Shown here piece by piece: positions 17,244 through 25,783 of a stretch of 64,000 nucleotides of DNA. Under the pieces are notes generated by a model. That model made no database searches. It had not been told where the DNA came from and saw only the letters and a list, made by a program, of their open reading frames with translations. This DNA is from JASHPR01 sp963815375 (GTDB lineage: Bacteria > Actinomycetota > Actinomycetes > Streptosporangiales > Streptosporangiaceae). Each line of letters opens with the position of its first letter. The stretch's first letter is position 1. Made by a program: the position numbers and the translations under genes. The stretch covers positions 744,001-808,000 of the forward strand of contig CAWFGX010000002.1 of assembly GCA_963815375.1 (NCBI GenBank). The letters run 5' to 3'.

Positions 17244-18647
17244 TTGCGACTCAGAGCCCCCTGCCTGTTTGCCAGCGCTGTCGCTCTGGCCGGGAGCGCC
17301 CTGTTCACCGTCGCCGCGCCCGTAGCGGCCGCGACCGGTGACGGCGTCCAGATCGCGCCGGGCGCGATCAGCCGGCTGGCGACCATTAGCCAGCCACCAA
17401 CCGAGGCTCAGTGCGTGGCAGCCTTCACTGTCCCGTGCTACGACCCGCCGCAGATCCAGACTGCGTACGACGAGGGTCCGCTGTTCGCCAGCAAGATCAA
17501 CGGCAAGGGCGAGACGATCGTGATCGTCGACGCCTTCGGGTCGCCGACGATCGAGTCTGACCTCGCCACCTTCGATGCCCAGTTCGGGCTGCCCGCCCCG
17601 CCGCGGTTCACGATCATCCAGCCGGCCGGGCAGGTCCCAGCGTGGGACCCGAGCAACTCGGCAATGCTCAACTGGGGTGGTGAGACCACGCTCGACGTGG
17701 AGTGGTCCCACTCCATCGCGCCGGACGCCAACATCCTGCTTGTCGAGACCCCGGTCGCGGAGACCGAGGGTGTGGCGGGCTTCCCGCAGATCGTGGAGGC
17801 CGAGAACTACGTTGTCAACCACAACCTCGGCGACGTGATCAGCCAGAGCTTCGCCGCCACCGAGCCGACATTCCAGAGCACTGAGGCCCTGCTGCACCTG
17901 CGCAGCGCCTACATCAACGCCGACAACCACCACGTCACCGTGCTCGCAGGGTCCGGCGACCAGGGGGCGAGCGGCTACTCCAACCTCGCCGGGACGCTGC
18001 TCTACACCCACCCGGTGGTCGCCTGGCCGGCCACTGACCCGCTGGTCACCGCCGTTGGCGGTACGCAGCTGTCGCTCAACGCCGCTGGGATGCGGACCGC
18101 GCCGGACCAGGTGTGGAACGACAGCTTCAACCAGTCCCTCAACGAGGTGTTCTTCGGCAACCCGGGCCCGAACGCGCTCGCCGCAGGCGGCGGCAAGTCG
18201 GTCGTCTTCGCCCGGCCGTCCTACCAGAACGGCGTGGCCAGCGTCACTGGCAACCAGCGCGGGGTGCCTGACATCTCGATGAGCGCCGCCTGCTCCGGCC
18301 TGGTAGACACCTACCAGAGCTTCCCCGGTGAGACCGCAGGCTGGTACGTGGTCTGCGGCACCAGCGAGGCGACGCCGCTGTTCGCGGGGATCGTGGCCCT
18401 GGCCGACCAGGTGGCCCACCACCCGCTGGGCCTGATCAACCCGGCGCTGTACGCGCTGAAGGCTGAGCACGCACCCGGACTGGTGGCGGTGACCACTGGA
18501 AACAACACCGTGGGCTTCACCCAGAACGGCAAGGAATACACGGTGCACGGCTTCTCGGCTTCCGCCCAGTACAACCTGGCGAGCGGGGTCGGGACGATCA
18601 ACGCCTCGCTGTTTGTCCCCGAGCTGGCCGTGGCAGCCAGCGGCTGA
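17244..18647 (+). CDS. S53 family (sedolisin) secreted serine peptidase, copy 1
   Basis: The start is TTG 17244, five bases after GGAGG, a position conserved in the second copy; GTG 17241 is the alternative. A signal peptide (ASAVALAGSALFTVAAPVAA) leads directly into the catalytic domain with little or no propeptide, which is unusual because sedolisins normally carry a large prodomain. The Ser-Glu-Asp triad is readable: Glu147 and Asp151 in GGETTLDVEW and Ser374 in CGTSEATPLFAG. SGDQGAS probably supplies the oxyanion Asp. These enzymes typically work extracellularly at acidic pH. Confidence 0.88.
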   Translation: MRLRAPCLFASAVALAGSALFTVAAPVAAATGDGVQIAPGAISRLATISQPPTEAQCVAAFTVPCYDPPQIQTAYDEGPLFASKINGKGETIVIVDAFGSPTIESDLATFDAQFGLPAPPRFTIIQPAGQVPAWDPSNSAMLNWGGETTLDVEWSHSIAPDANILLVETPVAETEGVAGFPQIVEAENYVVNHNLGDVISQSFAATEPTFQSTEALLHLRSAYINADNHHVTVLAGSGDQGASGYSNLAGTLLYTHPVVAWPATDPLVTAVGGTQLSLNAAGMRTAPDQVWNDSFNQSLNEVFFGNPGPNALAAGGGKSVVFARPSYQNGVASVTGNQRGVPDISMSAACSGLVDTYQSFPGETAGWYVVCGTSEATPLFAGIVALADQVAHHPLGLINPALYALKAEHAPGLVAVTTGNNTVGFTQNGKEYTVHGFSASAQYNLASGVGTINASLFVPELAVAASG

Positions 18648-18659
18648 CAGGGCGTCTGG

Positions 18660-18717
18660 CGACAGGCTGAGGGCCCGGCGGATCGCCGCCGGGCCCTCAG
18701 CCTGTCGCGGCCGTTTT
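18660..18717 (+). terminator. strong intrinsic terminator after S53 copy 1
   Basis: Arms 18660-18681 and 18686-18707 are perfectly complementary over 22 bp with a 4-nt ATCG loop, followed by CGGCCGTTTT. It starts 12 bp after the stop codon and separates the two peptidase copies, so each copy must have its own promoter. Confidence 0.9.
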
Positions 18718-18814
18718 ATAAAAAAGGCGCGTCAGATTGACGTAATACCTGCCGCTGCCTGCGCTGATGCCCCACAATGCCCCCTGTTACCTATCGGCGT
18801 CATCGGAGGTTGCG

Positions 18815-20212
18815 TTGCGACTCAGAGCCCCCTGCGTGATGGCCAGCGCCGTTGCCCTGGCCGGCAGTTCCATGTTCAGTGTTGGCGCGCCTGCGGTCGC
18901 CGCCGCTGCCATCAGCATTCACCCGGGTGTGATCAGCCGGCTGGCGTCGGTTACCCAGCCTCCCACCGAGGCTCAGTGCGTGGCGGCCCTTGACGACCCG
19001 TGCTACGACGCGCCGCAGATCGAGACCGCGTATGACGAAGCACCGCTGTTCGCTAACAAGATCAACGGCAAGGGCGAGACGATCGTGATCGTCGACTCCT
19101 TCGGGTCGCCGACGATCGAGTCTGACCTCGCCACCTTCGACGCGCAGTTCGGGCTGCCCGCCCCGCCGCGGTTCACGATCATCCAGCCGGCCGGGCAGGT
19201 CCCGACGTGGGACCCGACCAACTCGGCAATGCTCGGCTGGGCCGGTGAGACGACCCTGGACGTGGAGTACTCGCACACGATCGCGCCGGGCGCCAACATT
19301 CTCCTGGTCGAGACCCCGGTCGCCGAGACCGAGGGCGAGGCCGGCTTCCCGCAGATCGTCAAGGCCGAGAACTACGTCGTCAACCACAACCTCGGCGACG
19401 TGATCAGCCAGAGCTTCGCTGCCACCGAGCAGACGTTCCCGAGCTCCGAGGCCCTGCTCTCGCTGCGGAGCGCTTACGTCAACGCCTACAACCACCACAT
19501 CACCGTGCTCGGGTCGGCCGGCGACACCGGGGCGACCTCCTACTCCAACGTCGCAGGGACGCTGCTGTACACCCACCCGGTGGTCTCCTGGCCGGCCAGC
19601 GACCCGCTGGTCACCGGTCTTGGCGGGACGCAGCTGTCGCTCAACGCGGCCGGGATGCGAACCGCACCGGACCAGGCATGGAACGACAGCTTCAATGAGA
19701 ACATCAACGAGCTGTTCTATGGCAATTCAGGCCCGAACGCCCTGGCTGGCAGTGGCGGCAAGTCGGTGGTCTTCGGCCGGCCGTACTACCAGAACGGCGT
19801 AGCCAGTGTCACTGGCAACGTGCGCGGAGTACCTGACATCTCGATGAGCGGTGCCTGCAATGGCCTGGTGGACACCTACCAGAGCTTCCCCGGTGAGACC
19901 GCGGGCTGGTACCTGAGCTGCGGCACCAGCGAGGCTTCGCCGCTGTTCGCCGGGATCGTGGCCCTGGCCGACCAGGTGGCTCGCCACCCGCTCGGCCTGA
20001 TCAACCCGGCCCTGTACTCCCTGAAGGCCGAGCACGCGCCCGGCATCGTCGAGGTGTCCGAGGGCAACAACACCGTGGGCTTCACCCAGAACGGGAAGGA
20101 GTACACGGTGCAGGGCTACCCCGCGGGCGGGCAGTACAGCATGGTGACGGGGGTCGGGACGGTCAACGCCGCCCTGTTCGTCCCCGAGCTGGCTGTGGCC
20201 GCTAGCGGCTGA
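18815..20212 (+). CDS. S53 family (sedolisin) secreted serine peptidase, copy 2
   Basis: 465 aa from TTG 18815, which follows GGAGG by five bases and matches the copy 1 start; the copy 1 GTG is a GCG here, so TTG is the shared start. Signal peptide MASAVALAGSSMFSVGAPAV, then the catalytic domain with Glu145 and Asp149 (GETTLDVEY) and Ser372 (CGTSEASPLFAG). It differs from copy 1 mostly by scattered substitutions in the N-terminal 30 residues and in surface loops (for example LGSAGDTGATSYSN against LAGSGDQGASGYSN), consistent with a recent duplication and functional retention. Confidence 0.88.
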   Translation: MRLRAPCVMASAVALAGSSMFSVGAPAVAAAAISIHPGVISRLASVTQPPTEAQCVAALDDPCYDAPQIETAYDEAPLFANKINGKGETIVIVDSFGSPTIESDLATFDAQFGLPAPPRFTIIQPAGQVPTWDPTNSAMLGWAGETTLDVEYSHTIAPGANILLVETPVAETEGEAGFPQIVKAENYVVNHNLGDVISQSFAATEQTFPSSEALLSLRSAYVNAYNHHITVLGSAGDTGATSYSNVAGTLLYTHPVVSWPASDPLVTGLGGTQLSLNAAGMRTAPDQAWNDSFNENINELFYGNSGPNALAGSGGKSVVFGRPYYQNGVASVTGNVRGVPDISMSGACNGLVDTYQSFPGETAGWYLSCGTSEASPLFAGIVALADQVARHPLGLINPALYSLKAEHAPGIVEVSEGNNTVGFTQNGKEYTVQGYPAGGQYSMVTGVGTVNAALFVPELAVAASG

Positions 20213-20227
20213 AAGCAGCGCCCGGAA

Positions 20228-20279
20228 GCAGGTACGCAGGGGCCCGGCGGATGACCGCCGGGCCCCTCTGTTTACCTGC
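20228..20279. terminator. bidirectional terminator between S53 copy 2 and acetamidase gene
   Basis: Inner arms AGGGGCCCGGCGG (20238-20250) and its complement (20255-20267) enclose ATGA. Outer arms GCAGGTA (20228-20234) and TACCTGC (20273-20279) extend it. The structure includes the stop codon of the convergent minus-strand gene, so it can serve both directions. Confidence 0.8.
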
Positions 20280-21294
20280 TGTACGTCCGGGCCAGCTCCC
20301 GGAGCTGCTGGTGGGCACCGCGCATGGTGGCGCCGCCGGGCATCGCCGGCAGCCAGTCCTTGCGCAGTTTGGCGACCGACGTGTAGTTGGTGTCGCAGAC
20401 GTTGGCCAGCGGCGCTTCCACGGCCTGGGTGATGAACTGATAGGCGTCGAGCACCGACAGCCCGCTCGCCTCCGCCACCCAGTGCACCAGGTCGGCCTGC
20501 GCGATCCGGAACGCGTCCTCCAGTGGCCGCGCCGAGCCCGTGGACATGATGTGGGTGTCCGACTCCAGCCGCGGCCACGGCGTGGCCACGCCCTTGAGCA
20601 GGTCAACGGCCAGCACCGTGTTCATGGCGCACTCCACGGCGACGCCGCAGGTCTCACCTTCGCCCTGGCGGGCGTGCCCGTCGCCGACCGAGAGCAGCGC
20701 ACCGTCGACGTTCACGCCGAGGTAGCAGGTGACGCCGGCACGCATCTCCGGCGTGTCCATGTTGCCGCCGAAGGCGTCCGGGACCAGGGCGGAGCGGACC
20801 TCGAGGTTGGCCGGCGCGACGCCTACCGTTCCGTGCATCGGGCTCATCGGCAGCTCGGCGGTGATGTCGCTGTCGCGCGCGGAGAACCGGCAGGTGCCCC
20901 TGGCCCGGTCGAGCTCCCAGATCCACACGATCTCCGGCAGCGGGTCCTGCAGCGTCGCTGTGAGGTGAGTAGACGTCAGCGCCCCGAACAACGGAACGGT
21001 GGTGGACGCCGCCCAGTCCCGGCTCGGCTCGATCGACACGAAGTGCACAGCGATCGTGTCGCCCGGCTCGGCACCCTCGACGTAGAACGGGCCTGTCTGC
21101 GGGTTCAGGAACGGGAACTCGCACACCTGCGAGACCAGGTCGTCCTGGCCGCGTACCCGTCCGGCGAAGCAGTCCTCGGTCCACAGCTCCAGCACTGCCG
21201 GCGGCCGGATGCGCGCCACCGGGGCAGCGCCACCGAACGTCCACGCGAACTGGCTGGCCTCAGGCCGGAACGCAACTACATGCGGGTCGCTCAT
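20272..21294 (-). CDS. acetamidase/formamidase family amidohydrolase
   Basis: 340 aa. Family features: EDCFAGRVRGQDDLVSQV near residue 40, PGDTIAVHFVSIEPSRDWA, PMHGTVGVAP, and SVGDGHARQGEGETCGVAVE, all typical of the FmdA/AmdA fold that hydrolyses short amides to ammonia and a carboxylate. The ATG follows AGGAG and overlaps the stop of the upstream phosphopantetheinyl transferase gene (ATGA), so the two are co-translated although no functional link is obvious. Cytoplasmic. The substrate is not predictable between formamide, acetamide and others. Confidence 0.88.
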   Translation of the reverse strand: MSDPHVVAFRPEASQFAWTFGGAAPVARIRPPAVLELWTEDCFAGRVRGQDDLVSQVCEFPFLNPQTGPFYVEGAEPGDTIAVHFVSIEPSRDWAASTTVPLFGALTSTHLTATLQDPLPEIVWIWELDRARGTCRFSARDSDITAELPMSPMHGTVGVAPANLEVRSALVPDAFGGNMDTPEMRAGVTCYLGVNVDGALLSVGDGHARQGEGETCGVAVECAMNTVLAVDLLKGVATPWPRLESDTHIMSTGSARPLEDAFRIAQADLVHWVAEASGLSVLDAYQFITQAVEAPLANVCDTNYTSVAKLRKDWLPAMPGGATMRGAHQQLRELARTYSR

Positions 21295-22085
21295 TTTGGC
21301 TCCTCATGAGGATCGTCGCCCGGCAAGGTGGGGCCGCGCAACAGGGGTGCCGCGTCGTGCTCGGCGACTTCCAGCGGGCACGACGTGAGCACGGCGACCG
21401 CTGCCGGGTGGCCGGGACGGCCTGCCAGGTCATGCAGGGCTGCCTGCAGACCGGGTCGTCCTGGGTAGGCGAGCAGCCGCGCCGCCTCGCCAGGCGGGCT
21501 GACCGTGACCTTGCGCAGCCCAGCGCCCAGCCCGTCTCCGGTGGCCTTGACCAGCGCCTCCTTACGAACCCAGTACCGCAGGAACGCTGCCGCGTCCACC
21601 GCCGCGGGTGCCTCGGCCGGGCCGAGCACGTGCCCGACCAGCGCCTGGTAGTCGGTCCGGCGCGCGTCGTTCTCCACGTCGATGCCGACAGGCGCGTCCT
21701 GGCAGGTGGCGACAGCGACGTAGTCGCCGGAGTGCGACACCGACAGGTGCGGGCCGGCCCCGCCGACACGAGGCTTGCCGTGCGGCTGGCCGCAGGCCTG
21801 GCAGCGCCGGTCGACCTCGACCCGCTCCGGCGCGACGCCGAGCATGCGCCCTGCGACCAGCCGCAGCAGCGCCGCGCCCACCGCGAACCTGGCCCGGTCG
21901 GCCTCGAACGCGTAGCGGTCCCGCCGGCCCCGCTCCGCCGGGCTGAGCAGCGCGTCGTGCCAGGGCGCGTACGCCGCCACCTCGCCCCACCACACGTCGC
22001 ACCGCACAACTGGATGATCCCAGGTGGCAGCAAATTCCCGGTGGTGTGATGTCGAGATCACGGGCACGCCGTTCGTAGCAGTCAC
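21291..22085 (-). CDS. 4'-phosphopantetheinyl transferase superfamily protein
   Basis: Sfp-type enzyme. Motifs: LSVSHSGDYVAVA, GIDVENDARR with the Mg-binding acidic residues, and WVRKEALVKATGDGL, the W-x-x-KE-x-x-x-K signature. It transfers phosphopantetheine from CoA to carrier-protein serines. The N-terminal CQACGQPHGKPRV block is normal for the family. The start is uncertain: GTG 22085 is used here, with GTG 22067 and 22061 as alternatives and no clear ribosome binding site for any. No NRPS, PKS or fatty acid synthase gene is in the window, so its carrier protein lies elsewhere. Confidence 0.88.
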   Translation of the reverse strand: MTATNGVPVISTSHHREFAATWDHPVVRCDVWWGEVAAYAPWHDALLSPAERGRRDRYAFEADRARFAVGAALLRLVAGRMLGVAPERVEVDRRCQACGQPHGKPRVGGAGPHLSVSHSGDYVAVATCQDAPVGIDVENDARRTDYQALVGHVLGPAEAPAAVDAAAFLRYWVRKEALVKATGDGLGAGLRKVTVSPPGEAARLLAYPGRPGLQAALHDLAGRPGHPAAVAVLTSCPLEVAEHDAAPLLRGPTLPGDDPHEEPK

Positions 22086-22131
22086 TGAGAGGGCGCCATG
22101 GGGGCGCTCAGCCGACAACTGGAGGCGCGTG

Positions 22132-22473
22132 GTGAAGTACGTGATCCTGATCCTGGATACCCCCGAGAGCAAGGCGCTGTCGGAGGCTGAGAGCGACGCG
22201 TGGATGAAGGAGGTCATGGCCTGGTACGAGAAGACCGGCGCGTCGGGCAAGCTCGCCGACGGCGGGGCGCAGCTCGCGGGGGCGGCTACGGCCAAGACCG
22301 TCCGGGCTTCCGGGGTCACCGACGGCCCGTTCATCGAGGCCAAGGAGGTGCTCGGCGGCTACTCGGTGCTGGAGACCGACACTATCGACGAGGCGGTCGA
22401 GATCGCGAAGACCTGGCCCGGCGTTGACCGGGGATGGATCACCATCGAGGTCCGGCAGTTCATCAACATGTGA
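22132..22473 (+). CDS. YCII-related DGPF domain protein
   Basis: 113 aa from GTG 22132, six bases after GGAGG. It contains TDGPFIEAKEVLGGYSVLE, the DGPF motif of the YCII superfamily, and ends ITIEVRQFI. DGPF proteins are the conserved genomic partners of ECF42 sigma factors, and here the sigma gene converges only 6 bp away. The biochemical role of the family is not settled. Confidence 0.92.
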   Translation: MKYVILILDTPESKALSEAESDAWMKEVMAWYEKTGASGKLADGGAQLAGAATAKTVRASGVTDGPFIEAKEVLGGYSVLETDTIDEAVEIAKTWPGVDRGWITIEVRQFINM

Positions 22474-22479
22474 GCGAGC

Positions 22480-23718
22480 TCACAGCGATAGCCGACGGGT
22501 GAGCAGCTCGCGCTCGGCCGGGTTAGCGGCCAGCGCGAGCGCTCGCTCGTTCGCGCAGCGGGCCTCGTCGCGGCGGCCGACCGCGTCGAGCAGCTCGGCC
22601 CGGACCGCGTGGAACAGCCGGTAGCCGTCGAGCTCCTCTGCGAGAAGCTCCACCTCGTCCAGAGCCTCCTGCGGGCCGACGGCGAACCTGGTCGCGACCG
22701 CGCGGTTGAGCCGCACGACCGGGGACGGAGTCAGCTGGTCGAGCCGGTCGTACAGCAGCCGGATCTGCCGCCAGTCGGTCTCCTCGTAGGACGGCGCCTC
22801 GGCGTGCAGCGCGGCTATCGCCGCCTGGATCTGGTAAGGCCCGGGCCTGCGCATGGCCATGGCCCGGCCGAGCAGCCCGGTCGCCTCCGCGATCAGCCCC
22901 GGATCCCACCGCCGCCGGTCCTGGTCCGCCAGCCGCACCAGGCGGCCCCACCCGTCAAACCGGGTCGCCGCCCTGGACTCGTGCAGCAGCAGCAGCGCGA
23001 GCAGCCCGAGCACCTCGGGCTCTTGCGGCATGAGCCGGTGCAGCATCCGGCTGAGCGACACGGCCTGGACCGCCAGGTCGCGCCGCGCCGGTGTCCGCCC
23101 GGCGCTAGCCAGGTAGCCCTCGTTGAATACCAGGTAGACGACGGCGAGGACCTCGGAAAGCCGGTCACCGAGCTCGTCCGGATCCGGGACCCGGGCTACC
23201 GGGCCGGCCTGCTGCAAAGCCCGGCGAGCCCGGGTCAGCCGCTGGGCCATGGCCGTCTCGCTGGACAGGAAGGCCGCGGCGATCTCGGCCGTGGTCAGCC
23301 CGCACACGGCGCGGAGCGTGAGCGCGATCTGGGACTCGCGCGGCAGGCTCGGGTGGCAGCACGCGAACACGAGGCCCAGCAGTTCCTCGTCCTGCTCCTG
23401 GTCTGTCAGGTCCCCTGATGGGCCGGCGGCGCCGCCGAGCCGACCGCCGGGCAGCGTCGCTGCCAGCAGCGCCAGCTTCTCCTGCCCGGCCCGCTCCCGC
23501 CGCAGCCGGTCGATCGCCTTGCGCCGCGCCGTTGTGGCCAGCCAGCCGCCCGGGTTCGGCGGCACGCCCTCGTCCCGCCAGTGCTCGAGCGCCTCGATGA
23601 ATGCGTCCTGGACTAGCTCTTCGGCAAGGCCGACATCGCCGAGCCGCGCCGCGAGGCCGGCCCGGATCCGGGTCGCCTCCTCGCGGTACACCCGTTCCAG
23701 CTCGTCAGTGCCACCCAC
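22480..23718 (-). CDS. ECF42-type RNA polymerase sigma factor with C-terminal extension
   Basis: 412 aa, about twice the length of an ordinary ECF factor. Sigma region 2 (GLAEELVQDAFIEALEHW, then PGGWLATTARRKAIDRLRRE) and region 4 (GLTTAEIAAAFLSSETAMAQR) are followed by a helical DUF6596/TPR-like extension (VFNEGYLASAG through RLNRAV and LLDAVGRRDEARCANERAL). This architecture is ECF42, in which the extension rather than an anti-sigma factor controls activity. Its DGPF partner gene is adjacent but convergent instead of co-directional, so co-regulation would need separate promoters. Confidence 0.92.
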   Translation of the reverse strand: MGGTDELERVYREEATRIRAGLAARLGDVGLAEELVQDAFIEALEHWRDEGVPPNPGGWLATTARRKAIDRLRRERAGQEKLALLAATLPGGRLGGAAGPSGDLTDQEQDEELLGLVFACCHPSLPRESQIALTLRAVCGLTTAEIAAAFLSSETAMAQRLTRARRALQQAGPVARVPDPDELGDRLSEVLAVVYLVFNEGYLASAGRTPARRDLAVQAVSLSRMLHRLMPQEPEVLGLLALLLLHESRAATRFDGWGRLVRLADQDRRRWDPGLIAEATGLLGRAMAMRRPGPYQIQAAIAALHAEAPSYEETDWRQIRLLYDRLDQLTPSPVVRLNRAVATRFAVGPQEALDEVELLAEELDGYRLFHAVRAELLDAVGRRDEARCANERALALAANPAERELLTRRLSL

Positions 23719-23742
23719 GCGTGCCAGTCTTGCACCCGGGCG

Positions 23743-25122
23743 TCAGGGCGTGATCAGCATCACGCCCGGGATGCCGTCGACCCGGATGGGCGTCCCGGGC
23801 TGATCGGTGGCGGCCGCGATCGGCGTGACAACTCCATGGCCGGAGCCGTAGGAGGCGACATAGACGGTTTTGCCGTCCGGCGTGACGGCGAGGGCGCCCG
23901 GAGTGCACGCAACCTGGATCGGCTTCCCGGGCCTGCCGGTAGCGGTCGCGACAGGCGTGACAACGCCCCTGGCTGGGCAGCCCACATAGTCGTGGTTATT
24001 CAGCTCGCTGGCCACATAGACGGTCTGCCCGTCCGGCGCGGCCGCCAGCGCGAAGATCTCCGAGCTGCCGAAGCTGATCTGCCTCCTGGCGCTGTTTGTG
24101 GCAGTTGAGAACTGGATCAGGCTGAACGGGTTTGCCGTCGCGATGTAGATGTGCTGCCCGTCCGGGGTCATCACAGCGGAGTTCTCGACGTAGGCCGTGC
24201 CCGCGATCACGGTGCGGCCCACGGTGTTCGTGGAGGTCGTGATCGGGGTCACGGTGATCTTGTCTGAAAAACCGGAAGCCGGGGTGGGCACGCCGCCGAC
24301 GACGTAGGCGGTCTTCCCGTCTGGCGTGATCAGTATGGTGTCAACCCCGCCCGCGAACCTGATCGGCTTCCCGGGTTTATCGGTGGCGGTGGAGATCGGG
24401 ATCACGTAAGCACCCGTCTGGCTCTGGCTGCTGACGCTGACATACACGGTCTTACCGTCCGGCGTGATGGCGACCGAGCCGACCGGGTCCTGCCCATGGG
24501 GCCGGAGTGGCGAGCCCGGCGTGTTCGTGGCGGTCGAGATCGGTGTCAGGGAACCGTACGCTCCGAGGACATAGACGGTCTTACCGTCCGGCGCGGCCAC
24601 TATGTCCAGCGCGGAGTCGATTGCCTGCGAGCTGGTAGGGATCGGCTTCCCGGCGGTCCCGGTCGCCGTGGAGATTGGTATGACCGCGTTGAGCCCGTCG
24701 CTGACGTAGATCGTCTTCCCGTCCGGCAGCGCCCCTATCGCGGGAAAAGGGCGTCCGCCGAGCACGGCGGCTTGGCTCAGGTCGATGGTCGCACCGAGCG
24801 TGTTCGTGGCAGCGTGTATCGGGGTTACGGTCCAGGGCCATGGCCCCGAGGTCGGCTCCAAGGTCGGGTTGCCGACGACGTAGACGGTCCCGCTGCCGCC
24901 CGGCGCGGCTGGCTGGCCGCCCGGACCGCCGCGAATGCTGGTCGTGGCGACGACGGCAGCGGCGACAACGGCGATCGCCGCCACCCCGGCGACAGCGTTT
25001 TGCACCCGGCGGCGGCGGCGCAGCCGGATGCCCGCCCGGATTCCCCGCTGGACGACCGGGCCGATCGGCGGTTCTGTCTCGGTCACCCGCTCGAACAGCT
25101 CGCGCAGTGATGTTTCATTCAT
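23743..25122 (-). CDS. membrane-anchored YVTN beta-propeller protein, candidate anti-sigma partner
   Basis: 459 aa. A short cytoplasmic N-terminus (residues 1-40, SLRELFERVTETEPPIGPVV then an Arg-rich run) precedes one transmembrane helix (AVAGVAAIAVVAAAVVATT). The exported part is a YVTN/YncE-like propeller built from repeats of about 45 residues with PDGKTVYV and PISTATN strands. The ATG is one base after the stop of a SigE-family sigma gene. Anti-sigma factors of this group are membrane proteins encoded in exactly this position, so I infer a sensor that holds the sigma factor and reads an extracellular cue through the propeller. No recognised zinc anti-sigma motif is visible. Confidence 0.75.
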   Translation of the reverse strand: MNETSLRELFERVTETEPPIGPVVQRGIRAGIRLRRRRRVQNAVAGVAAIAVVAAAVVATTSIRGGPGGQPAAPGGSGTVYVVGNPTLEPTSGPWPWTVTPIHAATNTLGATIDLSQAAVLGGRPFPAIGALPDGKTIYVSDGLNAVIPISTATGTAGKPIPTSSQAIDSALDIVAAPDGKTVYVLGAYGSLTPISTATNTPGSPLRPHGQDPVGSVAITPDGKTVYVSVSSQSQTGAYVIPISTATDKPGKPIRFAGGVDTILITPDGKTAYVVGGVPTPASGFSDKITVTPITTSTNTVGRTVIAGTAYVENSAVMTPDGQHIYIATANPFSLIQFSTATNSARRQISFGSSEIFALAAAPDGQTVYVASELNNHDYVGCPARGVVTPVATATGRPGKPIQVACTPGALAVTPDGKTVYVASYGSGHGVVTPIAAATDQPGTPIRVDGIPGVMLITP

Positions 25123-25123
25123 G

Positions 25124-25663
25124 TCAGATGCTCCTTGCCCCGTTCGGACCTTCTGGCGGCTGGCCGTTCAGTAATCCGGTTTCAGCGGCAATCTCGCCCA
25201 GCAAAGGGCGTAGCCGGGCCAGCGCGCGGGCGCTCTGGCTCTTTACGTTGCCCGATGAGCACCCGAGCGCGGCTGCGACCTGGTCGACGCTCATGTCAGC
25301 CCAGTAGCGCATCACCACCACGGCCCGTGCGCCGGGCGGGAGCGCGGACAGGGCGCTCATCAACGCGATCCGCAATTCGGGCCCGGCCGGCTCGACCGGG
25401 ACGTCGGGAACCTCGCTCGTCGGCTGCTCCTTCACGCGCTTTTTGCGCCGGTCGGCAAGGTAGGTGTTGACCAGCGTGCGGGTGGCGTAGGCATCCACGG
25501 CTTCGAGTCGGCGGATACGGCGCCAGACCACGAAGAGCTTGGCCAGCGTCGCCTGGGTGAGGTCCTCTGCCGTGTGCCAGTCTCCGCACAGCAGGAACGC
25601 CGTACGCCGCAGCCGCGGCGACACGCTCGCCGCGAACTCAGCGAAATCCTCCATGGTCGTCAC
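25124..25663 (-). CDS. SigE family ECF RNA polymerase sigma factor
   Basis: 179 aa from GTG 25663, chosen because AGAAGG lies six bases upstream. Region 2 reads LRRTAFLLCGDWHTAEDLTQ with ATRTLVNTYLADRRKKR, and region 4 reads LPPGARAVVVMRYWADMSVD then GCSSGNVKSQSARALARLR. This is the actinobacterial SigE-family group (DWHxAEDL signature), which usually travels with a membrane anti-sigma gene. The next gene starts one base after this stop, so the pair is translationally coupled. The target promoters are unknown. Confidence 0.9.
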   Translation of the reverse strand: MTTMEDFAEFAASVSPRLRRTAFLLCGDWHTAEDLTQATLAKLFVVWRRIRRLEAVDAYATRTLVNTYLADRRKKRVKEQPTSEVPDVPVEPAGPELRIALMSALSALPPGARAVVVMRYWADMSVDQVAAALGCSSGNVKSQSARALARLRPLLGEIAAETGLLNGQPPEGPNGARSI

Positions 25664-25783
25664 GCAATACCTTCTCCCACGCGCTTCAGCCAGCTCCGCA
25701 GGCCGGCGCCGACACTTAGAACAATGCGTGCACCCGAGCACCGGGTTGCAAGCTCGTGACAGCGCGGCTCCTGTCCCGCCGGG

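Larger units (their letters stand above)
17158..20212 (+). repeat. tandem duplication of an S53 peptidase gene with its 5' region
   Basis: Two units, 17158-18647 and 18729-20212, repeat in the same orientation. Similarity begins upstream of the genes: both have a TCA-GATTG-CGTAATA segment, CCCCACAAT about 50 bp before the gene, then ATCGGAGGTTG and TTGCGACTCAGAGCCCCCTG at the start. Within the coding parts long stretches are identical. The promoter region was therefore duplicated with the gene. Confidence 0.8.
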
